Of a stretch of 64,000 bases of DNA, positions 54,109-64,000 are shown one piece after another. The stretch covers positions 78,950 to 142,949 of the forward strand of contig NZ_JASAOI010000040.1 in the NCBI RefSeq assembly GCF_029953285.1. The letters are read 5' to 3'. Position numbers and translations under genes: made by a program. Origin of the DNA: Yinghuangia seranimata. Lineage in GTDB: Bacteria; Actinomycetota; Actinomycetes; Streptomycetales; Streptomycetaceae. The notes under the pieces were generated by a model, which saw nothing but the letters and a program-made list of their open reading frames with translations, was not told where the DNA came from and did not search any database. Within the stretch, counting starts at the first letter, position 1. Every line of letters begins with the position of its first letter.

Positions 54109-54165
54109 GCCGCGGCACACCCCCTGTCAGGACCGTGAGCCGCGCGCCGGCGAAGGAGACCCCCG

Positions 54166-56838
<2,673 letters not shown>

Positions 56839-56960
56839 CCGTCGAGTCATGTCCCGACGTGTGACCGGTGACTGCCCTCACCATGGGGACGGGGCGGACT
56901 TGGTGCACTGGGGAGGAACCGACGGCGGGCGGAGGCGCACCTCGCGGTGCCCGCGGCGCT

Positions 56961-56996
56961 GGGGCGAGGTCCCCACCCCGCCGGGCCGAACGACCC
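56961..56996. promoter_or_regulatory. Paired DevR-type boxes of a USP gene
   Basis: GGGCC-GAAC-GACCC (56983-56996) and GGGGC-GAGG-TCCCC (56961-56974), 22 bp apart, 85 bases before the USP start. Confidence 0.65.
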
Positions 56997-57081
56997 TGTC
57001 CCGGCTGATCTTTTGGCAGGAGGCTCGACCTTCGAGACCGGGGCGGCGCCCCGCCCGAACCATCAACAGAGGAGAGCCCTC

Positions 57082-57993
57082 ATGCCCACCCCCGCCATCG
57101 AACCGGACGCCCGTCCCGTCATCGTCGGCGTCGACGGCTCCGACTCCGCCCGGAACGCGGTCGACTGGGCCGCCGACGAGGCCGTCCTGCGCGGCACCAC
57201 GCTGGAACTGCTCCACGCGTGGGAGCCCAAGTCCTTCGAGTCGCACGACTGGTACGGCGAACTCCTGCACGACGCCGGCGTCGACACGCTGCAGCGCCAT
57301 GCCGTCCAGGCACGAGAACGCTGCCCGGGCCTCACCGTGACCACGAACATCGTCCACGAGAAGGACACCGACGCCCTGGACACCGCGTCCGAGCGCGCCG
57401 CGCTGCTGGTCGTCGGGCGCCGCGGCCTGGGCGGGTTCACCGGGTTGCTCATGGGCTCGGTCAGCCGGCACCTGGCCGGCCGAAGCCGCTGCCCGCTGCT
57501 GGTGGTTCCCGCGGACGAGCGCGGGGCGGGCACCGTCGACCCGTCCACCCCGGCGCGCAAGATCCTCGTCGGGATCGCCGATGCCACCTGCGAGCCGGCG
57601 GCGCGGGCCGCCTTCCAGGAGGCGGCGCGGCGTGGACTCGCCGTAAAGGCGATCACCACCTGGTCGCTGCCGCCGATTCCGGCGGCCGGGGGTTTCGTGG
57701 GCGCCGCAGTCCCGCTGCCCGACGACGTCTATCGCTCGATCCAACGCGCCGCCGAGAAGTCCCTCGCGGACGTCCTCGCGCCGCTGCGCGCCGAGTTCCC
57801 GAACGTGGCGGCGACCGGCACAGTGGTCAGCGGTCCGGCGGGGCAGATCCTCGTGGACGCTTCCGAGGAAGCCGAGATCACCGTCGTGGCCGCCCACCGC
57901 CGCGCCCACAACATCGGCAGGACCATCGGGTCGTCGGCGTACGCGGTCCTGCACCACGCCCATTCCCCGGTGCTGCTGGTTCCGGTGGACTGA
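57082..57993 (+). CDS. Tandem universal stress protein
   Basis: 303 residues, two Usp domains. The first has the ATP motif (GRRGLGGFTGLLMGSVS); the second ends YAVLHHAHSPVLLVPVD and lacks a clear G-x2-G. Closest in the window to the USP at 46185 (shared VDWAADEAVLRGTTLELLHAW-like start). Ribosome site AGAGGAG lies upstream of the ATG. It is monocistronic, followed by a strong hairpin. Confidence 0.88.
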   Translation: MPTPAIEPDARPVIVGVDGSDSARNAVDWAADEAVLRGTTLELLHAWEPKSFESHDWYGELLHDAGVDTLQRHAVQARERCPGLTVTTNIVHEKDTDALDTASERAALLVVGRRGLGGFTGLLMGSVSRHLAGRSRCPLLVVPADERGAGTVDPSTPARKILVGIADATCEPAARAAFQEAARRGLAVKAITTWSLPPIPAAGGFVGAAVPLPDDVYRSIQRAAEKSLADVLAPLRAEFPNVAATGTVVSGPAGQILVDASEEAEITVVAAHRRAHNIGRTIGSSAYAVLHHAHSPVLLVPVD

Positions 57994-58013
57994 CCGGCAC
58001 CGCGGTGGCGCCT

Positions 58014-58051
58014 CCGAACGCCCGGCCCCGCTCGGGGCATCGGGCGTTCGG
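58014..58051 (+). terminator. Strong hairpin after the USP gene
   Basis: An 11-bp outer stem (CCGAACGCCCG and complement) encloses an inner GCCCC/GGGGC stem, starting 20 bases after the stop codon. Confidence 0.75.
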
Positions 58052-58119
58052 CGTCGGCGGCGCGAGAGAGCACGCGAGGGGTGGGTCAAGGCGGCCGGAG
58101 CTCCATCGGCGACACGCCC

Positions 58120-58340
58120 CGACTGCGAGACAGCCGTCAGCCGCACCGCGCTCGCCGAGGCGTCGAGCCGGGGCAAGCCGCTGCGGGCCCTGTACGCCTG
58201 GTCGTTCCCCGATCTGCCGGTCCTCAGCGCCGTCCCCGCGGGCCCGAACGCCGAGGCGGTCCGCACCTGCCGGCGCGTCACCCACGCCCTGCTGCACCAC
58301 GCGCACGCGCCCGTCCTGCTCATCCCCGTGTCACCCACGC
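58120..58340 (+). pseudogene. Decayed universal stress protein with internal deletion
   Basis: One frame reads TALAEASSRGKPLRALYAWS, FPDLPVL and NAEAVRTCR, then directly THALLHHAHAPVLLIPVS. The first part matches the middle and the last part the C-terminus of the USP at 46185; about 75 residues between them are gone, as is the whole first domain. The start is also frameshifted. It is directly followed by a CBS-gene fragment, mirroring the intact USP-CBS pair. Confidence 0.75.
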
Positions 58341-58388
58341 CTGAACCCCGCCGTCCGCCGGCCCGCTCCTGCCGCCGAGGAGGCTGCC

Positions 58389-58509
58389 GTGCAGCCCCAC
58401 CGTGTCGAAGTGCCCATGGCCACCCCGGTGGTCACGCTCCAGACCGCCACCCCTTTCAAGGAGATCGTGCGCGTCATGCGCGAACACTCCGTCAGCGCCG
58501 TCCCCGTGC
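58389..58509 (+). pseudogene. N-terminal fragment of a CBS-domain gene
   Basis: GTG followed by 39 codons (QPHRVEVPMATPVV, then TPFKEIVRVMREHSVSAVPV) matching the start of the CBS-BON protein at 47143, including the GTG start and its GAGGAGG ribosome site. After SAVPV homology ends, although the frame runs on antisense to the ATPase gene. The second CBS and BON domains are lost. Confidence 0.75.
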
Positions 58510-58554
58510 GACTCACGCCGACGAAGCCGGAAGGGGCTCTGCATCGGACGCGGT

Positions 58555-61320
58555 CTACCTCCGGGCGACCGCTGTCCGGCCGAGGCCGGAGCGCAGGAGC
58601 GGACGGGCGGCACGCGCAAGGTGTTCGGTCCAGAGCACCGAGGAGGCGGTGGCCAGACACAGGCCCCACTGTGTGGGGTTCAGCGGAACGGTGTCGAAGA
58701 CCGTACGTGCCCCGGGCACTTGGACGGCCACGATCTGCAGGACGAGAACGGCCGCCAGGCACAGCCACAGGGTCCCGTTGCGGAACTGGTGGCGTCCCAG
58801 GACCGGGCCGTCCTCCGACCGGGCGTTGAGGGCGTTGAACAGTTGGAACAACACGAACGTGGTGAACGCCATGGTCGCCGCGACGGCCGTGCCGCTGGTG
58901 TGGCGGGCGGCGGCGAAGAGCGTGACGGTGCCGGCGGCCATGACCGCACCGGTGCGCGCGATGGAGGCCAATCGGTGGACGGCGAGAATCCGTTCACCGG
59001 TGGCACGGGGTGGACGGTCCATGACGTTGTCACGCGCGGGGTCGACGCCGAGGGCCATCGCGGGCGGCCCGTCCATGATGATGTTGATCCAGAGCAGTTG
59101 GATGGCCGAGAGCGGGGCGGGCAGCCCCATGAGCGAGGTCCCGAGCAGCGCGAGGATCGCTCCGATGTTGGTGGACAGTTGGAAGCGGACGAAGGTGACG
59201 ATGTTGTCGTAGATGGCGCGGCCTTCGCGGACGGCGTGCACGATGGTCGAGAAGTCGTCGTCGGTCAGGATCATGTCGGCGGCTTCCTTGGCGACGTCGG
59301 TGCCGGTGGCGCCCATCGCCACGCCGATGTGTGCGGCGCGCAGGGCGGCCGCGTCGTTGACGCCGTCCCCGGTCATGGCGACGATGTGGCCCTTGGCGGA
59401 CAGAGCCTGCACGATGGCGACCTTGTGTTCCGGCGCCACCCGGGCGAAGACGCCGATCCGGTCGATACGCGCGGCGAGTTCCTCGGCGGGCATCCGGGCG
59501 AGTTCCGGGCCGGTGACGATGTCGCCGGTGATGGCGAGTTCGCGGGCGATGGCCGCGGCGGTGTCGGCATGGTCGCCGGTGACCATCTTGACGGCGATAC
59601 CCGCCCGGCGGCACAGGGCCACCGCGTCGCGGGCCTCGGGCCGGGGTGGGTCGGCGATCCCCGCGATCGACACCAGGGTCAGCCCGGTCAACTCCGCTCC
59701 GGTAGGCGGGTGTTCCATGACGGCGGTGGCCGCGCCCAGGACGCGCAGCCCCTGGCGGCCCATCCGGGACGCGGCAGCGGTGACCTCCCCAATCCAGTGC
59801 TGGTCCAGGTCGGCGGTGCCGTGCGCGGTGAGGATCCGGGTGCAGCGGTCCAGCAGTACGTCGACGGCGCCTTTGACGTGGACGCGGGTTCGGCCGTCGG
59901 GCTCGGTGTGGAAGGTCGCCATGTACTTGGCGGCCGGTTCGAAGGGCACCTCACCCGTGCGCGGCCGCTCACGGCGCAGGCTCTCAAGGTCCGCGCCGGC
60001 CTTCGTCGCGAGCACCAGCAAGGCGGCCTCGGTCGGGTCCCCGATCATTCCGTCGTCCGCCAGCCGCGCGTCGTTGCACAAGGCGAACGGCACAATCGCT
60101 TCGCGTAGTTCGCCGGTGCCCGGATCGCCGCCGTCGGCCCGGACTGTACCCGCGGTCCCGTAGCCTTCGCCGCTCACCTCATACAGCCGTCCGGCCGACC
60201 ACAGGGCCCGCGCGGTCATCTCGTTCAGGGTCAGCGTGCCGGTCTTGTCAGTGCACACCACGGTCGCCGAACCGAGTGCCTCCACCGAAGCCAGCCGCTT
60301 GACGATCGCGCCCCGACGCGCCATGCGATGCATCCCGAGCGCGAGGGTCAGGGTCACCACGGCGGGCAGCCCCTCCGGGACAGCCGCGACCGCCAGTGCC
60401 ACCGCTCGCAGGGCGAGCTCCGCCGGCGCCTCACCCCTGATCAGGGCGACGGCCGCGTACGCGATCACCGCGACCCCGCTCACCAGGGCGAGCCGACGGC
60501 CGAGGCTGCCCATCTGTACCTGCAGCGGACTGGCCGGCTCAGCGCCGGTACGCAGTGCCTCGGCGATGGCCCCGACCTCGGTGTGCATGCCGGTGGCCGT
60601 GACGGCCATCTCGGCCCGTCCCCGGGTCAGGGCCGTGTTCATGAACAGCATGCTGGTCCGGTCGGCAAGGGCCACCGGCTCCTGCCCGTCCGGGACCACC
60701 GGCTCCACGCCCTTGGCGATGGACCGCGATTCGCCGGTCAAGGCCGCTTCCCCGACCGAGACCGCCTCGGCGACCATCAGGCGGCCGTCGGCCGGCACCC
60801 GGTCGCCGGGCTCCAACAGGACCATGTCGCCGGGCACCAGCGACTCGGCCGGCACCATGTGCACCTCGCCGGAGCGGCGGACCCGCGCAGTGGACACCAT
60901 CATCCGGCGCAGTGCCTCCAGGCTCCGCTCGGCACGGCGTTCCTGGAGGTATCCGATGACGGCGTTGATCGTCAGGACGACGGAGATCACGATCGAGTCC
61001 CTGACATCCCCGATGATCCCGGCGACGACCGCGGCGACGAGCAGGATGGCGATCAGCCAACTGCGGAACTGGTCGAGGACACGCAGCCACTGCGGCCGAC
61101 GGGGCGGCTCAGCCAGTCGGTTCGGCCCGCAGTCCGCCGTCCGCCGCTCCACCTCGGCCAGGCCCAAGCCCGCTGCCGGATCGACGCCGAGTAGCCCGGC
61201 CACCTCAGCGGCCTGCCGACGATAGGCGTCTTCGAGGCGGAAGGGCGAAACCTCGTCAGGCGGCCGACCCGGAGCCGTCGCCGGAACAGCCTGAGAGGTC
61301 GCTTCGTGCGATATGCGCAT
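58555..61320 (-). CDS. P2A-type cation (calcium-like) ATPase
   Basis: 921 residues. M4 motif AVPEGLPAVVTLTLALGM is of the SERCA type, unlike the other ATPase in the window. Phosphorylation site DKTGTLT (Asp358), [30 protein letters not shown] and M6 LLWINIIMDGPPAMALG are intact. In M5 the position of the SERCA site-I Glu (NVGE) reads NIGA, so one calcium site may be altered. Likely Ca2+ or Mn2+ export. ATG 61320 chosen; a DevR-type box lies 131 bases upstream. Confidence 0.87.
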   Translation of the reverse strand: MRISHEATSQAVPATAPGRPPDEVSPFRLEDAYRRQAAEVAGLLGVDPAAGLGLAEVERRTADCGPNRLAEPPRRPQWLRVLDQFRSWLIAILLVAAVVAGIIGDVRDSIVISVVLTINAVIGYLQERRAERSLEALRRMMVSTARVRRSGEVHMVPAESLVPGDMVLLEPGDRVPADGRLMVAEAVSVGEAALTGESRSIAKGVEPVVPDGQEPVALADRTSMLFMNTALTRGRAEMAVTATGMHTEVGAIAEALRTGAEPASPLQVQMGSLGRRLALVSGVAVIAYAAVALIRGEAPAELALRAVALAVAAVPEGLPAVVTLTLALGMHRMARRGAIVKRLASVEALGSATVVCTDKTGTLTLNEMTARALWSAGRLYEVSGEGYGTAGTVRADGGDPGTGELREAIVPFALCNDARLADDGMIGDPTEAALLVLATKAGADLESLRRERPRTGEVPFEPAAKYMATFHTEPDGRTRVHVKGAVDVLLDRCTRILTAHGTADLDQHWIGEVTAAASRMGRQGLRVLGAATAVMEHPPTGAELTGLTLVSIAGIADPPRPEARDAVALCRRAGIAVKMVTGDHADTAAAIARELAITGDIVTGPELARMPAEELAARIDRIGVFARVAPEHKVAIVQALSAKGHIVAMTGDGVNDAAALRAAHIGVAMGATGTDVAKEAADMILTDDDFSTIVHAVREGRAIYDNIVTFVRFQLSTNIGAILALLGTSLMGLPAPLSAIQLLWINIIMDGPPAMALGVDPARDNVMDRPPRATGERILAVHRLASIARTGAVMAAGTVTLFAAARHTSGTAVAATMAFTTFVLFQLFNALNARSEDGPVLGRHQFRNGTLWLCLAAVLVLQIVAVQVPGARTVFDTVPLNPTQWGLCLATASSVLWTEHLARAARPLLRSGLGRTAVARR

Positions 61321-61450
61321 GGCGTCGTCCTCGGTGGGTCGGCCCTGAAGCCGGTCGGCGATCCGCTCCGGGCGGCCACCGGCTCTGAACAGATGAGGCA
61401 CCTATCCACCTCGTCCGACCCAGCGTCCACATGATCGAGCCCCGGGTGCA

Positions 61451-61464
61451 GGGCCGTTCGGCCC
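61451..61464. promoter_or_regulatory. DevR-type box of the P2A ATPase gene
   Basis: GGGCC-GTTC-GGCCC, perfect, inside CAGGGCC...GGCCCTC. A different palindrome, GCCGACA-CA-TGTCGGC, lies 22 bp further upstream. Confidence 0.7.
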
Positions 61465-61479
61465 TCACCGTTGCCGACA

Positions 61480-61950
61480 CATGTCGGCGGTAGCGCACGC
61501 CGGGCAGCAACCGTCGGGCGGCCGCCCGCACCTGCCCGTAGCTCATCTGCGGGTCGGCGACCGGCATACCCTGCGGAGCACGCGCGCGACGCAGCACCTT
61601 CGTGATCCGCACGATCGGGGCAGCCGCGATAGACGCCGCCCACTCCCTCACACTCGCCTCGCGGGCCACACCGACCACCACCAGCGTGCCGCCGGGTCTC
61701 AGCAGTTCACGCATGCGGACGAGGGCGGCCTCGAAGTCCATGTGATGGATCGTGGTCACCGAGCAGATGAAGTCGTGCTCCACGCCGGGTAGTTCCGCGT
61801 CGAGGAAGTCTCCCTCGACGAAGGTGAGTTGCGGGTGGTCGGCAGCGGACTCACGTGCGCGGGCGATCATGCCCGGGTACCGGGCAACGTTGGTGTTCAG
61901 TACGGCTCTGCGGCGGGCCGGCGCATCGGGTCATCGTAGGCGGAGGTCAT
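61480..61950 (-). pseudogene. Decayed class I SAM-dependent methyltransferase
   Basis: A start (TSAYDDPMRRPA from ATG 61950) breaks frame near 61910, continues as AVLNTNVARYPG, then jumps directly to MIARARESAADHPQLTFVEG and the rest of a methyltransferase (FICSVTTIHHMDFEAAL, LLRPGGTLVVVGVAREASV). The glycine-rich SAM-binding motif I, normally between YPG and MIARA, is missing. The C-terminus degrades after GVRYRRH close to the ATPase promoter. Not functional. Confidence 0.6.
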
Positions 61951-62073
61951 GGCCTGCCGACTGCACGCCGGCGGATTCGCCGTCCCTTGGGGAGTCGTGA
62001 TCGCGGGGATGGGGAACTACATAACGCTGCTCATGCGGATCGTGCGGGGAATGCGGCGGCAGGCGCACGAGTC

Positions 62074-62109
62074 GGATCTCGCGGCCTGCCGCACCGGGTC
62101 GTTCGGCCC
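62074..62109. promoter_or_regulatory. Paired DevR-type boxes of a USP gene
   Basis: GGGTC-GTTC-GGCCC (62096-62109) and GGATC-TCGC-GGCCT (62074-62087), 22 bp apart. The strong copy ends 72 bases before the ATG at 62182. Confidence 0.7.
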
Positions 62110-62181
62110 CTGTGCGGCGCGGGCCGGAGAGGCAGTCTGAACGTGGAACGCGGACACACGACCAAGTGTCAGGAGCGCACC

Positions 62182-62760
62182 ATGTCCGGCAGTCTTCGCT
62201 TCGCGAACTCCCCCAGCCACGCCGTCCAACCGGCGCCCGATGTGCACGCACTCGAGCTTGCCGGAATTGCTGGGGAGTTCCCGTCGCCGCAGGCCGGCCC
62301 CATCGTCGTCGGCGTCGACGGCTCCGCCTCCGACGACGTGGTGGTCGCCTGGGCTGCCCGCGAAGCCGCCCTGCGGCACTGCGAATTGCTGATCGTCCAC
62401 GCTTGGCAGTCCGACGGCGTCGGCCGGGCACCGTATGCCCCGCCGTGCGACGTCGGCCACGACAAGGTCCGCGCGGACGAGGCTCGCGACGTGCTGGTCA
62501 CTGCCGTGAACGCCGCACTCGCGGTAGCGCCCGGCATCGACGTGCGCACCATGGCCGTCGCCGGCCGTCCGGCCCCCACGCTGCTCGACGCCGCGAAGCA
62601 CGCCTCCATGCTGGTCCTCGGCCGCAACCGGCGTACAGACGCCGCGCAGCCGACCCTGGGGCCGGTGGCACGCGCGTGCCTGCGGCAAGCGTCCTGCCCG
62701 GTCACCACCATCACCCCGGGCTACGCCTTCCGGCGATCCATCACCCCCGCGGCCCCGTAG
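62182..62760 (+). CDS. Single-domain universal stress protein, ATP motif lost
   Basis: 192 residues: a 35-residue N-terminal extension, then one Usp domain (IVVGVDGSASDDVVVAWAAR). Where other USPs here have G-x2-G-x9-G(S/T), this one has GRNRRTDAAQPTLGPVA, so the ATP site is incomplete. It is the only single-domain USP in the window. AGGAG lies upstream of the ATG. Confidence 0.8.
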   Translation: MSGSLRFANSPSHAVQPAPDVHALELAGIAGEFPSPQAGPIVVGVDGSASDDVVVAWAAREAALRHCELLIVHAWQSDGVGRAPYAPPCDVGHDKVRADEARDVLVTAVNAALAVAPGIDVRTMAVAGRPAPTLLDAAKHASMLVLGRNRRTDAAQPTLGPVARACLRQASCPVTTITPGYAFRRSITPAAP

Positions 62761-62776
62761 GGCCGTTCCGAGAACA

Positions 62777-62814
62777 CCCTGGCCGGCTCGCATCCCCCGA
62801 GCGACCGGCCAGGG
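62777..62814 (+). terminator. Hairpin after the USP gene
   Basis: CCCTGGCCGG pairs with CCGGCCAGGG, with an inner CTCG/CGAG extension. It starts 16 bases after the stop. Confidence 0.7.
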
Positions 62815-62936
62815 CCCCGGTCTCCCGCGGCCACCCCATCATTCTCCGCCGCGGCTCGAGGCGTACGGCGCCTGCCAGACGGCCCCTGGAGGCACGTCCC
62901 GGACGTACTCAGCAGTGCGCAGCGGGAGCACCCGCA

Positions 62937-62974
62937 GGGCCTAACGGCCTGTCCCGGACAGGGCCGAACGGCAG
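62937..62974. promoter_or_regulatory. Paired DevR-type boxes before the amino-acid permease
   Basis: GGGCC-TAAC-GGCCT (62937-62950) and GGGCC-GAAC-GGCAG (62961-62974). Starts are 24 rather than 22 bp apart, and the second copy ends 137 bases before the permease start. Apart from these boxes and the upstream hairpin, the 350-base gap holds nothing recognisable. Confidence 0.6.
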
Positions 62975-63111
62975 GCCCCGCCAGGCCGGCGGCCTCTGAT
63001 CGGCGGACTCGCCGCGGGGCGAAGCTCGTCGCCGACGCGGCGGCCGCCTGACGGATTGCCGCGCGGCGCAGGCAAACGCCCCGCGCCGCCAACGCAATCG
63101 AGGAGGACGAC

Positions 63112-64000
63112 GTGAGCCAGACCACGGACAGGCCGCCGACGTCGGCAAGCGGCGCGCCCGCGCCGGGCAACCCGGCACCGGACGATGCGAGCATGGGGCT
63201 GGCGCAGGCCACCGCCCTGGTCATCGGCGGTGTCATCGGAACCGGCATCTTCCTGCTGCCGGCCACCCTCGCCAAGTACGGCACGGTCTCGATCCTGGCC
63301 TTCGGGCTCGTGTCGGTCGGCGCGATCCTCATCGCGATGATCTTCGGGAAGCTCGGGGCCCGCATCCCGGCGTCCGGCGGCCCGTACGCCTACGCCCGCG
63401 ACGCGTTCGGCGAGTTCCCCGGCTTCCTGACCGCGTGGTCCTTCTGGCTGTCCGCTTGGATCGGCAACGCCGGCATCGCGGTCGCCTGGGTCGGCTACGT
63501 CAACTACTTCCTGCACTGGGACTCGACGATCGGCAAGATCGTCATCGCCTTCGTGGGCCTGGTCGTGCCGGCCTTGGTGAACCTCTCCGGCGTCAAGAAC
63601 ATGGGCGCCTTCCAGCTCGTGACCACGGTGCTGAAGTTCGCCCCGCTGCTGTTCGTCTCGGTCATCGGCCTGTTCTTCCTCAAGGGCGCGAACTTCGGGC
63701 CGTTCAACGCGAGCGGAGACGATTTCCTCGGTGCGCTGCAGACCTCGGCCGCTCTGGTGGTGTTCGCCTATTCCGGCATCGAGTCGGTCTCGGTGGCGGC
63801 GGAGAAGGTGCGCAATCCCGCGAAGAACATAGGCCGCGCCTCGGTGTACGGAACACTGGCGTGCGCCGCGGTCTACATGCTGTCGACCGTCGCCATCATG
63901 GGCAACGTCCCGCACGACCAGCTGGTCGACTCCACCGCGCCGTTCTCCGACGCGCTCAACAACATGTTCGGCGGCAGCGCGTGGGGCGGCGTGATGGCCG
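63112..64000 (+). CDS. APC-family amino acid permease, N-terminal part
   Basis: The gene runs off the right edge; 296 residues are visible. After a 37-residue Pro/Ala-rich tail comes the APC signature (ALVIGGVIGTGIFLLPATLA) and a series of membrane helices (about eight seen), with YSGIESVSVAAEKVRNPAKN in the middle, typical of the APA (basic amino acid/polyamine antiporter) group. GTG 63112 has GAGGAGGA upstream. Because it follows DevR-type boxes, an arginine/ornithine-type antiporter for anaerobic arginine use is an attractive guess; the substrate cannot be read from this part. Confidence 0.82.
   Translation, partial: MSQTTDRPPTSASGAPAPGNPAPDDASMGLAQATALVIGGVIGTGIFLLPATLAKYGTVSILAFGLVSVGAILIAMIFGKLGARIPASGGPYAYARDAFGEFPGFLTAWSFWLSAWIGNAGIAVAWVGYVNYFLHWDSTIGKIVIAFVGLVVPALVNLSGVKNMGAFQLVTTVLKFAPLLFVSVIGLFFLKGANFGPFNASGDDFLGALQTSAALVVFAYSGIESVSVAAEKVRNPAKNIGRASVYGTLACAAVYMLSTVAIMGNVPHDQLVDSTAPFSDALNNMFGGSAWGGVMA

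Noticed and set aside
62760..62773. GGGCCGTTC word at the end of the USP gene
   Set aside because: Only one half-site; the second half reads CGAGA. It lies between a stop codon and a terminator.

Overview
The window is very GC-rich, densely coding DNA with strong G/C bias at third codon positions, purine-rich ribosome binding sites and actinomycete protein families (SpoIIE/HATPase phosphatase, Rv1733c-like and DUF4389 proteins, many tandem UspA proteins). It most likely comes from the chromosome of a Streptomyces-like actinomycete; genus is inference. Three zones can be separated.

Zone 1 (1-16.5 kb) is a carbohydrate zone: the end of a class II aldolase, a ROK repressor divergent from a sugar ABC importer across a perfect 13-bp-arm palindrome, an FAH-type hydrolase, an aldo/keto reductase and a LutA-like Fe-S protein (resembling part of non-phosphorylated fucose-type catabolism), a PAS-GAF-SpoIIE-HATPase phosphatase, a fructokinase plus AGE-family isomerase pair, and a 1201-residue secreted protein with two NEW3-like domains. 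Zone 2 (16.5-24.5 kb) is a patchwork: a secreted metallophosphoesterase, a transposase remnant, a class II glutamine amidotransferase, a 3' half of tRNA-Pro with direct repeats beside it, an NB-ARC/TPR NTPase with a small partner gene, and a DevS/DosS-like sensor cut off before its kinase domain exactly where the NTPase module begins.

Zone 3 (24.6-64 kb) is a hypoxia/dormancy island. It holds a close DevR/DosR homologue and families known from the mycobacterial DosR regulon: Rv1733c-like protein, Rip3-like protease, CtpF-like ATPases, UspA proteins, CBS/Hrp1-like protein, SulP transporter and an Acg fragment. It also carries an unusual fermentation set: pyruvate formate-lyase and its activase, GAPDH, pyruvate phosphate dikinase and a GNAT/ADP-forming acyl-CoA synthetase fusion. 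Together these could run lower glycolysis to PEP, then pyruvate, then acetyl-CoA plus formate, then acetate plus ATP.

Nearly every transcription unit of zone 3 starts behind a palindrome of the form GGGCC-N4-GGCCC, which has the same geometry as the mycobacterial DosR box core GGGAC-N4-GTCCC. In at least nine promoters a second, usually weaker copy lies exactly 22 bp from the better one. I infer that these are DevR operators and that zone 3 is one regulon. The island is also full of broken genes (sensor kinase, alcohol dehydrogenase, Acg/USP chimera, USP-CBS duplicate, methyltransferase), which points to repeated duplication and deletion. Operator, terminator and pseudogene calls rest on reading the sequence by eye; no searches were run.
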